Below are positions 23,847-36,439 of a stretch of DNA of 64,000 nt, in pieces. Location: positions 795,239 through 859,238 of the forward strand of contig JAPWGK010000020.1 of the NCBI GenBank assembly GCA_029641185.1, in the 5' to 3' direction. The stretch comes from Pseudofabraea citricarpa (lineage: Eukaryota > Ascomycota > Leotiomycetes > Helotiales > Dermateaceae). Both the position numbers and the translations under genes were made by a program. The notes beneath the pieces were generated by a model. It searched no databases, was not told the origin of the DNA, and saw only the letters and a list, made by a program, of their open reading frames with translations. How positions within the stretch are numbered: position 1 is the stretch's first letter; every line of letters begins with the position of its first letter.

Positions 23847-24476
23847 CGTATATTATCATAGGTAAAACTGGTGGGGAGTATCCGATAGGCTTGTCGGAGG
23901 GTGGTGTTTTTGGGCGCAACTAGAGAAATCTTTGGGACTACACTTGGAACCACTAAGATTTTGCGATGTATTATCAGAAGAAAGTACGAGTACGGTGTTA
24001 CTATGTTGGCTTGTTGTTTGGCGAATCTATTGTTTGTCATTCTTTTGGAAATCTGATTCATTTGCTTGAAGCTACTTCCTAACAACTCTACATTTCTAGG
24101 GGGTCAAATGGCCTGAAGAAGCAAGCCAAGCCCAGCCAATACTTTACAGAACATGCCAGCCGGTCTTTCCACCTTATCAAGCCTTGAGACCTCACTGCGC
24201 CCTCTTTTCGTCGACTTGACTTCAGCAAGGAAATCCAACGACCTATATGAGACTTGGAGCAAAATTCAAAAAGAATTAGACCTTCCAAACGCCGCCTGTA
24301 TTCTTTATCCGCATTCCCATCAAGATGCATCCCGCAAGCTAAACAAGGAGGTCTACGCCACTGCGACCCCAAAAAGAAACTCATCATCCCAATCATATGA
24401 TTCATCTTCCCATGGATGGGGGGCTCGAGCGAGAGAGAGGCAAAAGCAAGTATTCCAGCAGGAGGGGGGAAAAGGA

Positions 24477-24511
<35 letters not shown>

Positions 24512-24656
24512 TAAATAAGGCTTTGCTCACTCATCGCGCCGCAATCGGTATCCTAACCACAGCTCAAATTCCCCTGAGTAGATTTGAGCATGGAAGTAGT
24601 TAAGCGAGCAAGCTCATTTCGTTCTCCCAGCAGATAGACGTGGACCAAGCAGAGCC
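23847..24656. other. Intergenic, convergent 3' ends
   Basis: 3' sides of ies1 and the 792-residue gene. A 121-codon frame at 24153-24518 (+) exists but runs through a GAAA microsatellite and has no recognisable content, so I do not call it a gene. Confidence 0.5.
24475..24511. repeat. (GAAA)n microsatellite
   Basis: About nine perfect GAAA units in the convergent intergenic region. It is likely to vary in length between strains. Confidence 0.95.
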
Positions 24657-27096
24657 TCAGTCGAACTTCTCCTTCTTGATTTCCTCACCAAATAACTCAG
24701 CCATGTCTAATTCTGGTTCTGGTTCCGTCTTGATAGTTTCTGGGAGGAACAGGTCGTTCTCTGGTGGAGTTTGCTCTCTAGTCGTTGAGAAAGTAGATTT
24801 AGGTCTCGGGAGTAAGCTTTTAGGAGGAGCCTTCGAGGCGTTGGCGTCTTTTGCAGCACTATTCGTACCTCCTGCTGCCCGACCCCAGGTATTGGTTCGT
24901 TGCATTGCGGACTTAAAGTTGATAGCCCCGAACTGTCCTTTGACGTAACTATCAGTCCCCGCTACGGCATCTGAGGGGGCACGTTTTCGGAATATCGATC
25001 TCGCAGTATGTTCTTCTGTCAAGTGGCCCAGAACCGTGCTCTCCTGCGTCGCGTCTTCGGCGTCATTGTACTTGCTCGCGAGGATATCCATGCCCGTGGC
25101 GCGCCTTCCTGTACGTGCAAACAATGGCGATGGCGACGGCGATGTTGAGGCCTGCTGCTGCTGTCTCTGTCTGGTGGCAGAATCCGGCTTCGATCGGTCG
25201 CCCGTCGCTTGTCGCTTGGCTGACGTCTCTCCTTCCCTGGACTTCGAGCCACTGCGCTTCTTGCTGGTGCTTTTCTTTTTCTTGCGGATCACGAAAGGGG
25301 TTCCGCTGAGATCTGATGACGGCATTGAACTTCGGTTTGATCTGGGAGTGTCTACCTCCATCGCTGCCATCTGCTCCTGTGCTACTCCGGATGAAGTATG
25401 CCCTGTACCGGGTCTGTTGTTGTGGTCGTCGGAGATGCTGAATAAGTCTTCGCCTTCGAAGGCTCCTCTCTTGCCTGAAGACGCTGCTGATGTCTTCCGA
25501 GCATTGAAAATTATATCTTCGATCGACGGGAATTCAGGCGTGTCGAATCTTATCCCTGGCTGTGATGACTGTACTTGAGTATCAAATATCATATCTTCAT
25601 CAGCTGGGAATTCAGGCGTGTCGCATCTTGTCTCTCGCACATCGGGTCTCGTCTCTGGTTGTGATGACTGTGCATGAGTGCTCGTACCACCATGAGATTG
25701 GCGACGTTGAAGATGCGAGGAAGTTCTTCTGATACCATGCTGGCTAAGATGCTCTTCGTCCTCCTGGCTTCCTTCATGGCTAGCAATAGCAGACTGGTTG
25801 CGCCGTTCGTCTTCACTCTTTCGCTTTGCCTCTACTGCAGGATCCTTGCCACTACTCCTAGCATCGACAATATCTCGCACGCTCAATGGTGGCAGCTCCT
25901 ATCATAGTCGTGTCAGATCAGCATGAAAAGCAAATGGCGGCGTGAAGTTATCCACTTACAGCAGCGGCATATAACACCGGATAATTCAACGAGCCGCGCC
26001 ACTTCAGCCCGCGCAGTATCTCCCAGGTGACCACGGGTGGCACGTCTTCACCATCGACCTTCCCCTTCCAAGGTTGTCTGAGGATATAACCCTTCTTCGA
26101 CAGGCGCAACTCGTCTTCCAGCTCGGCCTCGAGCCACAGGATCGGATTCGGCACCCGGACGAATTTTGAGGCGTCCAAGAACTGGTCGAATTCGTTGAAG
26201 CGCGCAATAAAGCAATCTACCGTCCAGCCCGCGGCTGCTCTGGCACGCCAGTCGGCTGTCTGGTTCTGACCCTGACCTGGTCCAGTACTCTCTCCTGCAC
26301 GATCCGCAGCGGCGAATTGCACCATATCTTTTCCGACGAGTCCCGAGAGGCAGAACAGAGCCTGCAGGAAATCCAAGAACGACAAGTCGCAGTAGTACGT
26401 CTCCTGGAACTCGGCAAACTTGAGGTTGACGTCGGCCTCGTCTTCCCTCGTGAGGCGGGCCTGGGAAAGCTTCTGCGGGTTGAAATCCCACTCTGGATCG
26501 CGCCCGAGAAGCACGCAGGGCACGCCCTGATCCTGCAGCACCTCGTTGTCGTGCATTGGCAGCTGGCGAATGATCTTGAGGGCTGGACATCCCCCTTGTT
26601 GGCGACGCAGGCGCAAGCTCGAGACGTACATCAGCTCGTCGACGACGGTCCTGATGCCCGGAAACTCGATTCTCTGGCGGGTGGCAATGTCCGAGTCTGG
26701 CGAGAGGAGACCTTGGTAGTAGATAGCCGATCGCTTCACCAGCTCGAGGAAGTAACGTCGCTGCGCCGAGCCCAGATCGGCTCTGCTGTCTGCATCGCCT
26801 GCGAAGCGCTCCATGAAACATACGTCCTCCGGCGGGCGGAACGTCCCGTCGCCTTGCACGTACCGCAGTCCGGGGTTGTTGGGGTCGTAGATGGCGTAGA
26901 TGGCTTTCGAGGGCACGGCTGCGTCGACGCCTACGAGCGTCCCGATGTAGGGCAGCGCTAGGAGGGCCTTGTCGTTGATACCAGATGCGCGAGGGGAAGC
27001 GATTTGGACCGTGACTGGAGGATTCCCATACTCCGCCGAGGGAAGATCTTCTTGCTCTGCAGAGCCGTCGCTTTCTTCTGCACTGAGATAATCCAT
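24657..27096 (-). CDS. Conserved-looking protein of unknown function, 792 aa
   Basis: Exons 27096-25960 and 25898-24657 (intron 61 nt, phase 0) give 792 residues. I do not recognise the family. The first half (to about residue 380) looks globular with few low-complexity runs; it has patches such as PYIGTLVGVDAA, DPEWDFNPQKLSQARLT and VTWEILRGLKWRG, and no signal peptide or membrane helix. The second half is disordered: Ser/Thr/Lys-rich, with a basic KKKKSTSKKRSGSKSR stretch that could act as a nuclear signal. It contains two spaced copies of the pattern R-x-DTPEFP-x-x-ED-x-IF, and ends in an acidic segment LDMAELFGEEIKKEKFD that resembles a partner-binding peptide. A nuclear adaptor role is possible, but this is inference. 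Antisense frames across exon 1 are shadows. Confidence 0.75.
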
Positions 27097-27517
27097 CTTT
27101 ATTTCTCTTGTTGAATGATGAGGGCCAGAAAGCGTTTGTTGCTTGGTCGCTTATAAGCGAGCACTCCTCCAGGACCCGCTGATGGTGTCAAGAGACCTGA
27201 CCAGCTAAAGAGGATGGGTAGACGCCAAGAGTCAATGAGCAACTACTGATGGATCTGCCCAAAGGAACACTGCAGCTCTTCTGTGTGTTGCGGTTGATGG
27301 TTCTTGAAGTCCTTGGATTGAAGTCAGGAGGGTGTTGGGATGTTAGGTGGTCGCTTAACTTGTTGACCGAGAGACTATGAGATAGTGAATATCCCTCCAA
27401 GAAGGTATCGGAAGAACATGGGATCTGTCGTTATCGATAGATAACTCTTATCAGCATCATGCTGCCTCATGATTGACCGCTTTGCATTTTCGTATCTGAG
27501 CTTTAGCTTGGCATCCC

Positions 27518-27549
<32 letters not shown>

Positions 27550-28591
27550 TATACCTATGTACATACATAATCCGCAAATGCATCGGGGTATGCATTGCAA
27601 TAGACACACCTCAAAAACCGTAGATGCTCTCTAAAAAAAAAAAACACACTTGAATAACATGTCATTCCACCGCGATACGTCAGCCGCCATCGATATAACC
27701 ATGTTCCGCAGGAAAAGCTGCGGATGATCTGAGCTGAGCCGAGCCGAAGGCGAAAGATATGTACGCAGGCACGCAATAGAAGGCTGCGTCGTTGGTAAGA
27801 AGGACACTCTCCCCCCTACCCGAACACTGTAAATGATATACCAGTCAAACCGCCATCTATTACTCGGTACTTCCCAATTGTTTCGAGTGGATCAAGTCAC
27901 TCCTAAAACCATAGGCATGTAGGTAGGTAGATAGGTAATCTGCCCTGATAACTAAAAGGTAGAGCGGATTGTCGATGAGGCATATTACGCACAGAGTTTG
28001 TATGTCTCTTCCTGCTACAACTAACTCTGAGGAGTTCAAAAGAGACGGCCATATAATGTAAAATCACCAAGTACAGTTGTAGGATCTTGTACGAGCAAGC
28101 ACCGAGGCCAACGCTACACTGCTAGCTTAACCCAAGCCCAATACCCAAGCCCAATAGGATTGTTCGCGGCCTTTGCTTTTATAGAATAGTCCAAGTAAAT
28201 AAATAGCCCGGTTCTCCAAGCTGCCTCACTAATTACAAAAAGTTTTCTATCCGTCAAAAGAATATTCCTGCCAGCACTGGTATCCTGGTTGCCTAACGCC
28301 ATCTGTTCTCCATGTTCTCCATTAATTCAACGAGAAAAGAAAAATCCTAAACCCCTTTGCGTATATAAAAGTGCCAAATTACTCGGGAGGCTCCCGATAT
28401 CGTATACATTAATCCCCCGGTTTTTTTAGCACCCGGACCTTTCTAAAAGATGTTGAATATCGATAGTTGATGTTGATTCTGAGTGGTTACCTTCTCAAAA
28501 GTGATCATGAGTTTTAGGTGTTGCACTTCGTTGATCTTGAACGCACTGTACCTGGCAAGGGCCTGCCAGGTATCCGCGGGCCAAGTCTCAA
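27097..28591. other. Intergenic
   Basis: Promoter of the 792-residue gene on the left and 3' side of the membrane protein gene on the right. Contains a CT repeat and stretches of low complexity. No gene is seen. Confidence 0.5.
27515..27549. repeat. (CT)n microsatellite
   Basis: Nearly pure CT dinucleotide run of about 35 bases, about 420-450 bases upstream of the 792-residue gene's start codon. On that gene's strand it is a GA tract, a common feature of fungal promoters. Confidence 0.9.
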
Positions 28592-30910
28592 TCAAGTCAT
28601 GCGACTTATATCCGTCATAACCAACTGCCATTTATCGTTCTGGGTCTTCTCGTACTTGACCAGGGTATTCTTCTTTGCGTTATAGAAGACCTTGTTTTCT
28701 TCGCCACCACTGACTCCGTAAAGGGCATCTGCTATGTTGCGGAGCAGCATAGCCATCGATAAGTGATCATCTGGGCCGAGCTGCACATTGTTGACAACAA
28801 TAGAGACGATGATGATGAAGATCAGCTGGAAGATGCAGATCAGGCCGAGGATCAAATAAAAGAATTTCGGATGGTTTTGCTCGAGCACTAGTCCCTGCGA
28901 TAGTTGCGGGCCGGCGTAATATGTCTGTGGGTTAAACATGGATGCTCCAGCTATGCTGCCGAGAGCAAATGTTGCGATGGTGTTGCCCGTATAATCTGGA
29001 GAAATTACTCGGTTGATCAATCACTGTGCGGTGGGAAAGACGTACCTGTATCTCCATATAGCGGAAAACCCCAGAGACTGTTCTTTGGATAGACCTGAGC
29101 CTCCTGCCCAGACTCATCACGGTAGCCAACCTGCGCAATTGAACTGGTCGCCCAGAAAGCCATATCATCGTTAATCTCGGAAATACCGTCTGGGTCGTTT
29201 TGCGTTTTGTCAATGGTAATGTTACCTGATTGCATAGTTTAGTAAGATATCTTGGGAAGCAAATGTTGAAATCAAACGAGTTGCGGCAGAGATCCTTGCT
29301 AGGAATAAAGAGAAAATGTAGAGCCCAACTCACACTTATAATACCATGGATCAGTATCTGAGGATTCAAATGCCTGGACCACAGAGCATCGAGGATTTCC
29401 ATCCCCACAATTGTTATTCGCGGAGGTAGTAAAGTAGGAAATGGACGAGGGTAAATGATTGGCAACAAACACCTCCCCAACATCTTCAACCTTATAGAAT
29501 ATTAGTAACGAGAACTTCTCAGCACAAAACAGATTGAAGGAATACCGTTATATTATCTGAGTTGCCATCACCATTCTCAATCACCTTATGTGACTCGCAG
29601 GAGTAAGTGGCAGAAACAGTTCTGTTCGTGTAGATGGCACGGCCAGAGGCCAGTGAGTCCGAGAAGATGAAGTCGATTCGACTAGCGTCCCAGTCGTACC
29701 AGAGCATAGAATTCGAGGATCTGTAGATGTCACCCGCCTTGGGCATATATATTGTGTCGTTCCAACCATAATTGTATGCCAAGCCACCATACAAGTGAGC
29801 AATGTACTGTTGATCCTGCATGCCTGGGTCGGTGTTATTGCCCCATGGGTAGAATTGATCCATAGCTGGAACCATAATCGTCGAATTGGAGCCTCGCTTT
29901 ATAACAACTGCATCGGGGTCGATTTCGAACCCGTAAGTTAGACTCAGCATAGCTATACCAACTTGAGCTAACTACATTGATGTCAACAATTCCCATACAT
30001 CTAATCTGTTATCACGAAGAACTTACTATGTTAATAAATAGCCATCCAAGGCATGCAATGATGACAAGTGGTCGACGAGAGAGAAGAGCAAGTCTACCCA
30101 GCTTTGTTAAGCTGTCACAGCCGAGTACTAGATTCAGCTGGTCCTTTGTTAGTTTTCTCGGACATTTTGGACTGAGATGCTCACCTCGAGTAGATTCCGT
30201 TTTCTTGAGGCTAGGATTGGCCATCTCATATTCAAGGCTAGATCTTTGAAACTGCTTGCAATGTTCAGACCGAGAGCTATACTTATGCCTGTAGTCCAGG
30301 CGTTGCAGAGCTTTTTGTGGTTTTCATCCAGCACGCCCTTCTTTTTGTATATCTGCAATGCTACGACGTAAGCCGCACATAGTGCAAAAGTGATGGCAAA
30401 CCGAACGGAACATCCCAGCAAAAGGTGGCGTAGCTATAATCACAAGATCTCGGTATCAGCATTGCTTTTTCTAGAATACCTGAAGACTCTTTGAGCACCA
30501 TCCTCAGAATCTCAACATACTTGTCTTGCAGAGTGGTCTTTATATGGAGCCCGGAGAGGAGGCCCTCCAAAGCCAGAGAAGTTTGTATCAATCTTATTCA
30601 TAGGATCGTCCAAGAATGACTGCTCCTCGTCTGTGCACGTGTCAGTGCTCATAATTGGAGTCGAGCGATCAGATTTCTTACTCAACTCTCCAGGTTTCGG
30701 GAACAAGGAGGAGGAAGTTGAATGCTGAGATGTACCGCTCCACGCCGAGTTCCTCACACTGGGCCTCACAGGCCCTCGCATCTCAAGGTCAGGAGAGCCC
30801 AAATCACCATCGGGACTCCAAGCCTGGGCATACGGGTCCCTTCCACCATTGCCATCACCATAATGCAGAGGCGAGTAAGGATCAACGGGTCCGAAGTTCG
30901 AGTAAGACAT
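28592..30910 (-). CDS. Multi-pass membrane protein with glycosylated ectodomain, unknown function
   Basis: Seven exons: 30910-30521, 30433-30185, 30137-30027, 29971-29546, 29490-29334, 29225-29046 and 28995-28592, giving 638 residues with all phases closing. I do not recognise the family. Layout: cytosolic, disordered, Pro/Ser-rich N-terminus (about 1-130); membrane helices near 135-158 (SVRFAITFALCAAYVVALQI), 170-190, and 235-260 (LVIIACLGWLFINI continuing into exon 4); a large soluble region at about 265-515 with several Asn-x-Thr sequons (NST, NNT, NDT, NRT, NIT) and four cysteines, most likely outside the cell; a last helix near 550-575 (FFYLILGLICIFQLIFIIIV); and a short cytosolic tail. 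The architecture fits a plasma-membrane or vacuolar protein of fungi. Weakest point: the exact boundaries of the first helices. Confidence 0.78.
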
Positions 30911-31785
30911 GGTTTGAGCGTCACGACGATGCTCGACTGAACTGATGAAGGAGAGACGGACGTCGAGTTTTCATATCATGTGCTAACCCTCATGCTTGCC
31001 GTTTGTGGCTGATTTTCTTGCTATCTAAGGTTGGGGGCTGTAGCCAGCGCCCTGGTAGATTTCTTAGCCCCCACAAGACGTGATTGGCTGGACGAGGCTT
31101 GCTACCGTGCGGCTGAGACTGGTCTTCCGAAATGAGGGGAGCGAGGGGAGCAGCGAGATGTAAGCTCTGGTGATCTAGACCAGCCACAAAGCTCGCCATA
31201 ATCATCAGGCTGACTCTGTTATTCGTTGATACCCGGTCTGGGGGACACCATTTATTTTTAGAAGGGGAGCAGGCCTATATCTAACGCACCTGCTTCACAA
31301 TACTTCCACATCCGATTTTGCAGCAGTAACACAACAGTATCTCGAAGCGACCGTTGCATCGCGAATGCTTAACCAATATTGAATAGGGCAGTCGTGGCAA
31401 AAATCATGCAATGTTGTGATCGACTGCCATCTAATTATGTCTCGCCCCCAGCCTCAGCACGGTGCTGGACCCGCAGCTGGCTCTCCAGCTAAGAGTGAAG
31501 AGCGATAATCTAATGAGAAAAAGTAGCTTGTTATCGGTATATTGGTGTGTTGTCTTGTTGTGATCATTCGATGTGTGAGGTTACAGAAAATAAGCGACGT
31601 TGTGTTGATTATCCGTATGTTTACGTATAGATTAAGAGATGTATGACTGTAGCAGGGCTAGAAGTATATTGATAATCTACTGTTCTCTTAGTAGTTGAAC
31701 ATGTAATTTCTAACGGTGAACATGTTTGACCTTGTGAGTTGGCTCTTGAATCCAGAACTCCGCCTATGCAAAGATATCCAAGCCC
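30911..31785. other. Intergenic
   Basis: Promoter of the membrane protein gene and 3' side of the phosphatase gene. Two very short overlapping ATG frames of 28 and 23 codons lie at about 31406 and 31437 (+). Neither has support. Confidence 0.5.
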
Positions 31786-33022
31786 TTAGGCTACGAGTAC
31801 ATCTCGTAAATGCTGTTGCTCCTCTTCCAAAAAGCCTATTTTATTGCAATATCCACTGATGCCACCGTGGTTGTTCTGTAGATGTTCCTGCATCTTTGCG
31901 ATCCAATCGTTGGGACATCCAGCAAAATCGTCACTTAATCCAATGGCTCGAATCTCGGTCAGCCTGCTCTCCCTCTCAGGTAACAGCTCTGGTTCGCTCA
32001 AGCAATAATCATATGATATTGCATCAATTGGAATTTCGAGAATAAATAGAATGAGAGCCACGACCAGGCCCGTCCTATCCTTCCCTTGGGTACAATGAGC
32101 GAGCATGGGCAGATTGGAGATAGTAGAATAAGCGCGTAAAGCCTAAGAGAATTTAGTTATCGTTACAAGATACATAGGGAAACATACCTCGGCAATCTCA
32201 GGCCCACAATGATCAATCGAATCATAGCCTAAGCCCACAAGTCCTCGCGGCTGCATGACTTCGCGACCCAGAATACTGATTGCATTCATACGATATCCCA
32301 AGGCCATCGGACCAACCAGTTTACTGAACTCGAGAATTAGCTTTCCGTCACATTCCAAAGATCTCAGATCAGGGTAGAAAATAGAGCTAGCACATAATGA
32401 CTTTGAATGCCGAGGAAGATGTCACTCACGTGAAGCTCAACGGCGATAATTTCCAGAGCAGACTCCTCTCGAAACCCTTTCCGTTGATATTGATCTCGAG
32501 ATAATTTAAGCCTGGAATCTTGACCGGTTCTGCCAGGGCCTCGTTGGATTGAAGCAGGGCCGGCACCTTCAAGTCCCCCTCGCGTTTCTTGGCTTGATTC
32601 ACGTGCTCAGTCCTATAACCAGTGAGAACTCAATTCGGAGACCAATTCACAAAGGGCAAGTACTTGGTTCGTAAATCCATGACTGTCTTGATCCCCAATT
32701 CTTCCTTCAAGCGCCGCCTGTCGGATATGGTTGCATCATCTCCTCAGATTAGTTGATATCCTTAGAGGACTCGATGAGAACTAACCAGGACGAGCAGAAC
32801 GGAATAAACGCCCCTCAACAAGACGCCTATCGAAGTGTAAGAATTTGGCTTATGAAGAGAAACTGCATTTTGAGATGGATGTTAATGGAAAAGAAGGACT
32901 CCGTACTTGTTGCCAAGAAAGGCATTGATGTTCTTGCCTACATCGCGTAGGTTCAAGATGTTCTCAAAGGAGGTGGTGTTCATTCCATCTGCTTGGGCCG
33001 TCGCCATGCTTGTCTCTGCCAT
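31786..33022 (-). CDS. Protein-tyrosine phosphatase, Y_phosphatase3 type
   Basis: Six exons: 33022-32907, 32826-32786, 32739-32664, 32612-32430, 32362-32188 and 32142-31786, giving 315 residues in frame. The family (Pfam Y_phosphatase3, PF13350) covers fungal tyrosine/dual-specificity phosphatases related to bacterial types; some act on phosphoinositides. Seen: FENILNLRDVG near residue 20, RLFRSARPDDATISDRRRL bridging exons 2-3, KTVMDLRT before the fourth exon, and the catalytic loop HCTQGKDRTG at residues 213-222, with Cys214 as nucleophile and Arg220 as phosphate binder. The Asp219 after Lys218 is typical for this subgroup. The splice acceptor of exon 5 (GAG before 32362) is the least certain junction. 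It is divergent from the Eis1-like gene with an 857-bp shared upstream region. Confidence 0.87.
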
Positions 33023-33879
33023 GTGGAGCTCCCGATGTGGAGGTAAAAATGCTGGGGATATGTTAGGATTCCAATGTCTGTGATAGCCATGCGAGTCGGA
33101 TCATGTCAAGAAGACGTCGAGATGGGAATCGTGACGGGTGATGATGGAATTTGGCACAATCTGGTGGATGGCAACGACAGGGGGAGAAACAGGGAGGCAA
33201 GCTCGACAGCAGAAAACAGGGTCGTCAGAGCATTTCTGGCGAAGCGAAAGGCCGAAAACCCCCTGTGACGATCAGATGTATGGATAAAGTGAATGCATTG
33301 AGAGTACTCCGTACATCCCAGACTCCCCACAGTAGTACCGTAGAAGATTGATCAGAAGAAAAAGACTCTCTCATCTCTTCCTCATCTCATCTCATCTCCA
33401 ACATCACAAACCACCTTCGCACACAAATGACGGCACAGCACAGCACACGTCTTTGTTGCTTCGGCATCGGGAATGTGGTGCGGACAATAAGAAATGATTC
33501 GGTCGATCTGGTGCGTCGTTGTGGTCGACGGTAACTTCTCTCAGCCACGAGTGACGTAGTTGTGTCGTTTGGTGGACTGGACTGCCGAGAGGGTTCTGGC
33601 GCTGGCTCCTTTACAACTTACAACTAACAACTAACAACCCCTTCGAGCTTCGCAGAGCCATCGCAATAACCTAAACTTCAGACGTGCCCAGTCATGATCA
33701 CATCGATGCCCATGTCGATACCCTCATAGCCCGACTTTCTGCACAACTCTACTTGACATCAGCTTCATCCTCGCCCGTCTAGCCTCTGCGCATTCACCAC
33801 ACCACGGAAGCAGATCTCACAACCATCTGCTGCTCGGAAGACTACGCTGCGACCACACCAATTCTTTGGCATAGCAATC
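33023..33879. promoter_or_regulatory. Divergent upstream region, phosphatase / Eis1-like
   Basis: 857 bases between two opposite starts, with CTCAT repeats near 33370-33400 and pyrimidine-rich stretches on the Eis1 side. Both promoters must lie here. No coding content is seen. Confidence 0.5.
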
Positions 33880-36439
33880 ATGGTTACAACATTACCTACC
33901 GAGAGTTCTCATACTCACACCACCTCTTCGAAGCTCGAAGACCAGGCGGCAACCGCTGCTCTGTATGTGACGAACAAAGACCGGCGCACGAATCACCGAA
34001 GTACCCAGTCCTCCGGCGGGAACCAATTCCTCGATAGCGACAATAAGCTGTCGTCTGCAGGTAAGTTCGGTACAAGAACCTCAGCATGATACCAAGCTGA
34101 CCCCAATTCCTGCTAGGTGCCGCAGCATCCCTCAAATACGCCGACCCCCGCGATCTCCCCAGCTACCCCTCAGCCGGGTTAAAGAAGAATAACTCTGCGG
34201 CAGGCACTGCAGCCAGCCTTGGATGGGCGAATCAAAAGACATTTGAACATTGGAAGCCAGATCCGTCGGCATCAGCATCAGCTGCTGCAATGCTGGCAAA
34301 AGACTATAAAATGGCCCCCATGTGGCAACCCGAACAAAGTACAGCGGGCGCAAAGGCGGCAGTCCTAGCAAATAGGGATGGTGGAAAGGTAGAGATATGG
34401 AAGCCGGAAGTAAACTCGTGGGGCAATTCTGCTGCCAACCAGGCTTTTAAGAAGGATCGTGCGGGCGGCCTGTCACCTCAGTTGGATTATGGGCACACCG
34501 CTATTGGTAGACAAGGCTCACTCTTAGCTGCAACAGGTGCTATGGCTGGTAATAGAAAACGATCAGAATCCACACCTGTACCAGTGCCGAAGGAAACATA
34601 CCCAGACGAAGCAAATGCAACAGCGAATGCATTGAGAGCAGCAACTTCTGCAACCAGACCATCCAAGAGGAGGAGTGGGCTTAATTCCGAAGGCGGCTCC
34701 GTGCCATTTACGAACATGTCGCGAGATATGTTTACTTCACACCCTCCTGTTGCGCCGGAGGTGGAGGAGCGAAATCGTGCAGATATCTTACATGCTTCAG
34801 CTGTCGCCATGGCCCAAGGGATGTACAAGCTGCAGCAGAAGCAAAACGATCAAGGTACCAGTGCTCAGTCTGCTGCAAGTGCAGCTCATGGCAGAAGATC
34901 ATCATTCTCCTCGACTGGCGATGATGTAGCCCCTATGAAGTTCAACAATCTCCAAGAAGCTGCGCAACGACTTGCTCAGGAACGGCTTGCGAAACTTTAT
35001 GGGGACCATGAGAAGAACCGAGATTATCTAGACTATTATGGAAGCAACAAATTAACCTCAAAGTTGTCAATTCGTGGACGGCCTCGGCGTCGGGCGTCGA
35101 GCGATGGAGGTCTCTCGGATGACAGAGATCAGATGCAATCCAGCAAAATAAGAGCTCAGATGTCACTCTTTTCCAATAAGCTTTCTGAAGTTGACCAGAA
35201 GAAGAGACAACAGGACCGAGAGAACTTGATTGCTGTTGCTCAACGAAATGTTACAAAGAGCCTGCATGGCATGGATGAGAAGGTATTCGCAGATACTGGG
35301 AAGATTGCCCCCTCCTTGTTGAGCCAATATGAGATGAAGGCATTGGCGACTGCGCAGGCAAATAGTGAAAACCGTATGGAAAATCATGGAAAGATTCACA
35401 TTGGAGGCGGCAAATTCATGGACCAAAGTGAGATTGACGCAATCGCTGGCAAGAATGTACAACCAGTCTTGGACGAAATAAATGAAAAAGCAGAGGTGGA
35501 GAGAATACGACAAGCAGAATTACAGCTGGAAAAAGAAACTCAAGAGAGAAAGGTTGCCGAGAAGAAGTCCCATGACAAGGAGGTTAAGGATATCAATAAG
35601 AAGCTTAAGCGTAAGTTTTATTTCTATTCACATTGAGAATTCAGCATACTAATATAAAAATAGAACAAGATAAAGAAGAAAAGAAGGCGAAGGAGGACGA
35701 AGAGAAAGCCGAGAGAAAGGCGAAGGAGCAAGAGGAGAAGGCAGCAAAAGCGGAAGAGAAACGACTGGCGAAAGAAAAGCGGAAATCTAAGGATGGTGGT
35801 ATAGCGCAGAAACCTGATGTGGCTACGACCACAGTGGCAGATGGTGCAGCAATAACGAACAATGGATCAACATCCATTGCTGATCGTCGCGAGGGAGCTT
35901 CAGCCCCAGCTCCAATCCGAACCTCCATGGAATTACAGGCCGATCAACGTATGCAGGAAGCAGCAGACTCGGCGAATAAAGGAGAAACTACGCCGATGTC
36001 TCCAAGCTCAGCTGGCGATGGCTCCAAAGTTAAAAATTGGCTAAAGACCAAATTCTCACGACGTATGAGCAAGGGTCAGAGGTCGCCAAACGCAGAGGAA
36101 GGGGGTGAAAAGGCATTTGTCGGCGGGGCTGCGTTGACGGGTGCTAGTTTCAAGAACAGCAGTGTGGTCAGTCTCGATAATCGTAGCTCGTCAGTACGTG
36201 AAGTTGCGCTTGCGGGCAAGAGTCATGAGGTGGATACTCATACGGACGAGGAACGAGCCTCAAGAAACAGTCGGCGTCATTCTGAGATAAGCGACGTCTC
36301 TTCACCGGACAGCGACGACGAATTCGAGGAAGCTAGGGACAACTTTGATGAAGGTCTCGCGCCGCCTCCAACGTTCCCGGCCGGCCCAGCCAAATCGAGC
36401 AGTCCAGTTCGGGATTCGAGATTCAAGGAGGCCATCTAA
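33880..36439 (+). CDS. Eisosome protein Eis1-like
   Basis: Exons 33880-34060, 34117-35610 and 35664-36439 give 816 residues (yeast Eis1: 843). Eis1 is a peripheral component of eisosomes, the furrow-like plasma-membrane domains organised by Pil1/Lsp1. Seen: the conserved N-terminal blocks AAASLKYADPRDLPSYPS and AASLGWANQKTFEHWKPD at about 60-110, GAKAAVLANRDGGKVEIWKP, a central block (ILHASAVAMAQGMYKLQQKQ), NLQEAAQRLAQERLAKLYGD with a long coiled-coil to about residue 600, and a Lys/Glu-rich helix across the last intron. The C-terminal quarter is disordered and Ser-rich, with many potential phosphosites. Intron 2 ends after a TACTAAT-like branch site. It converges with the Sfk1-like gene. Confidence 0.88.

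Noticed and set aside
24153..24518. 121-codon frame after ies1
   Set aside because: Ends inside a GAAA microsatellite and shows no family resemblance; too weak for a gene call.
26317..26961. 214-codon plus-strand frame
   Set aside because: Antisense shadow of the GC-biased exon 1 of the 792-residue gene; the sense frame continues across a phase-correct intron.
31406..31508. Two overlapping small frames of 28 and 23 codons
   Set aside because: No conservation or regulatory evidence available; frames of this size are expected by chance.
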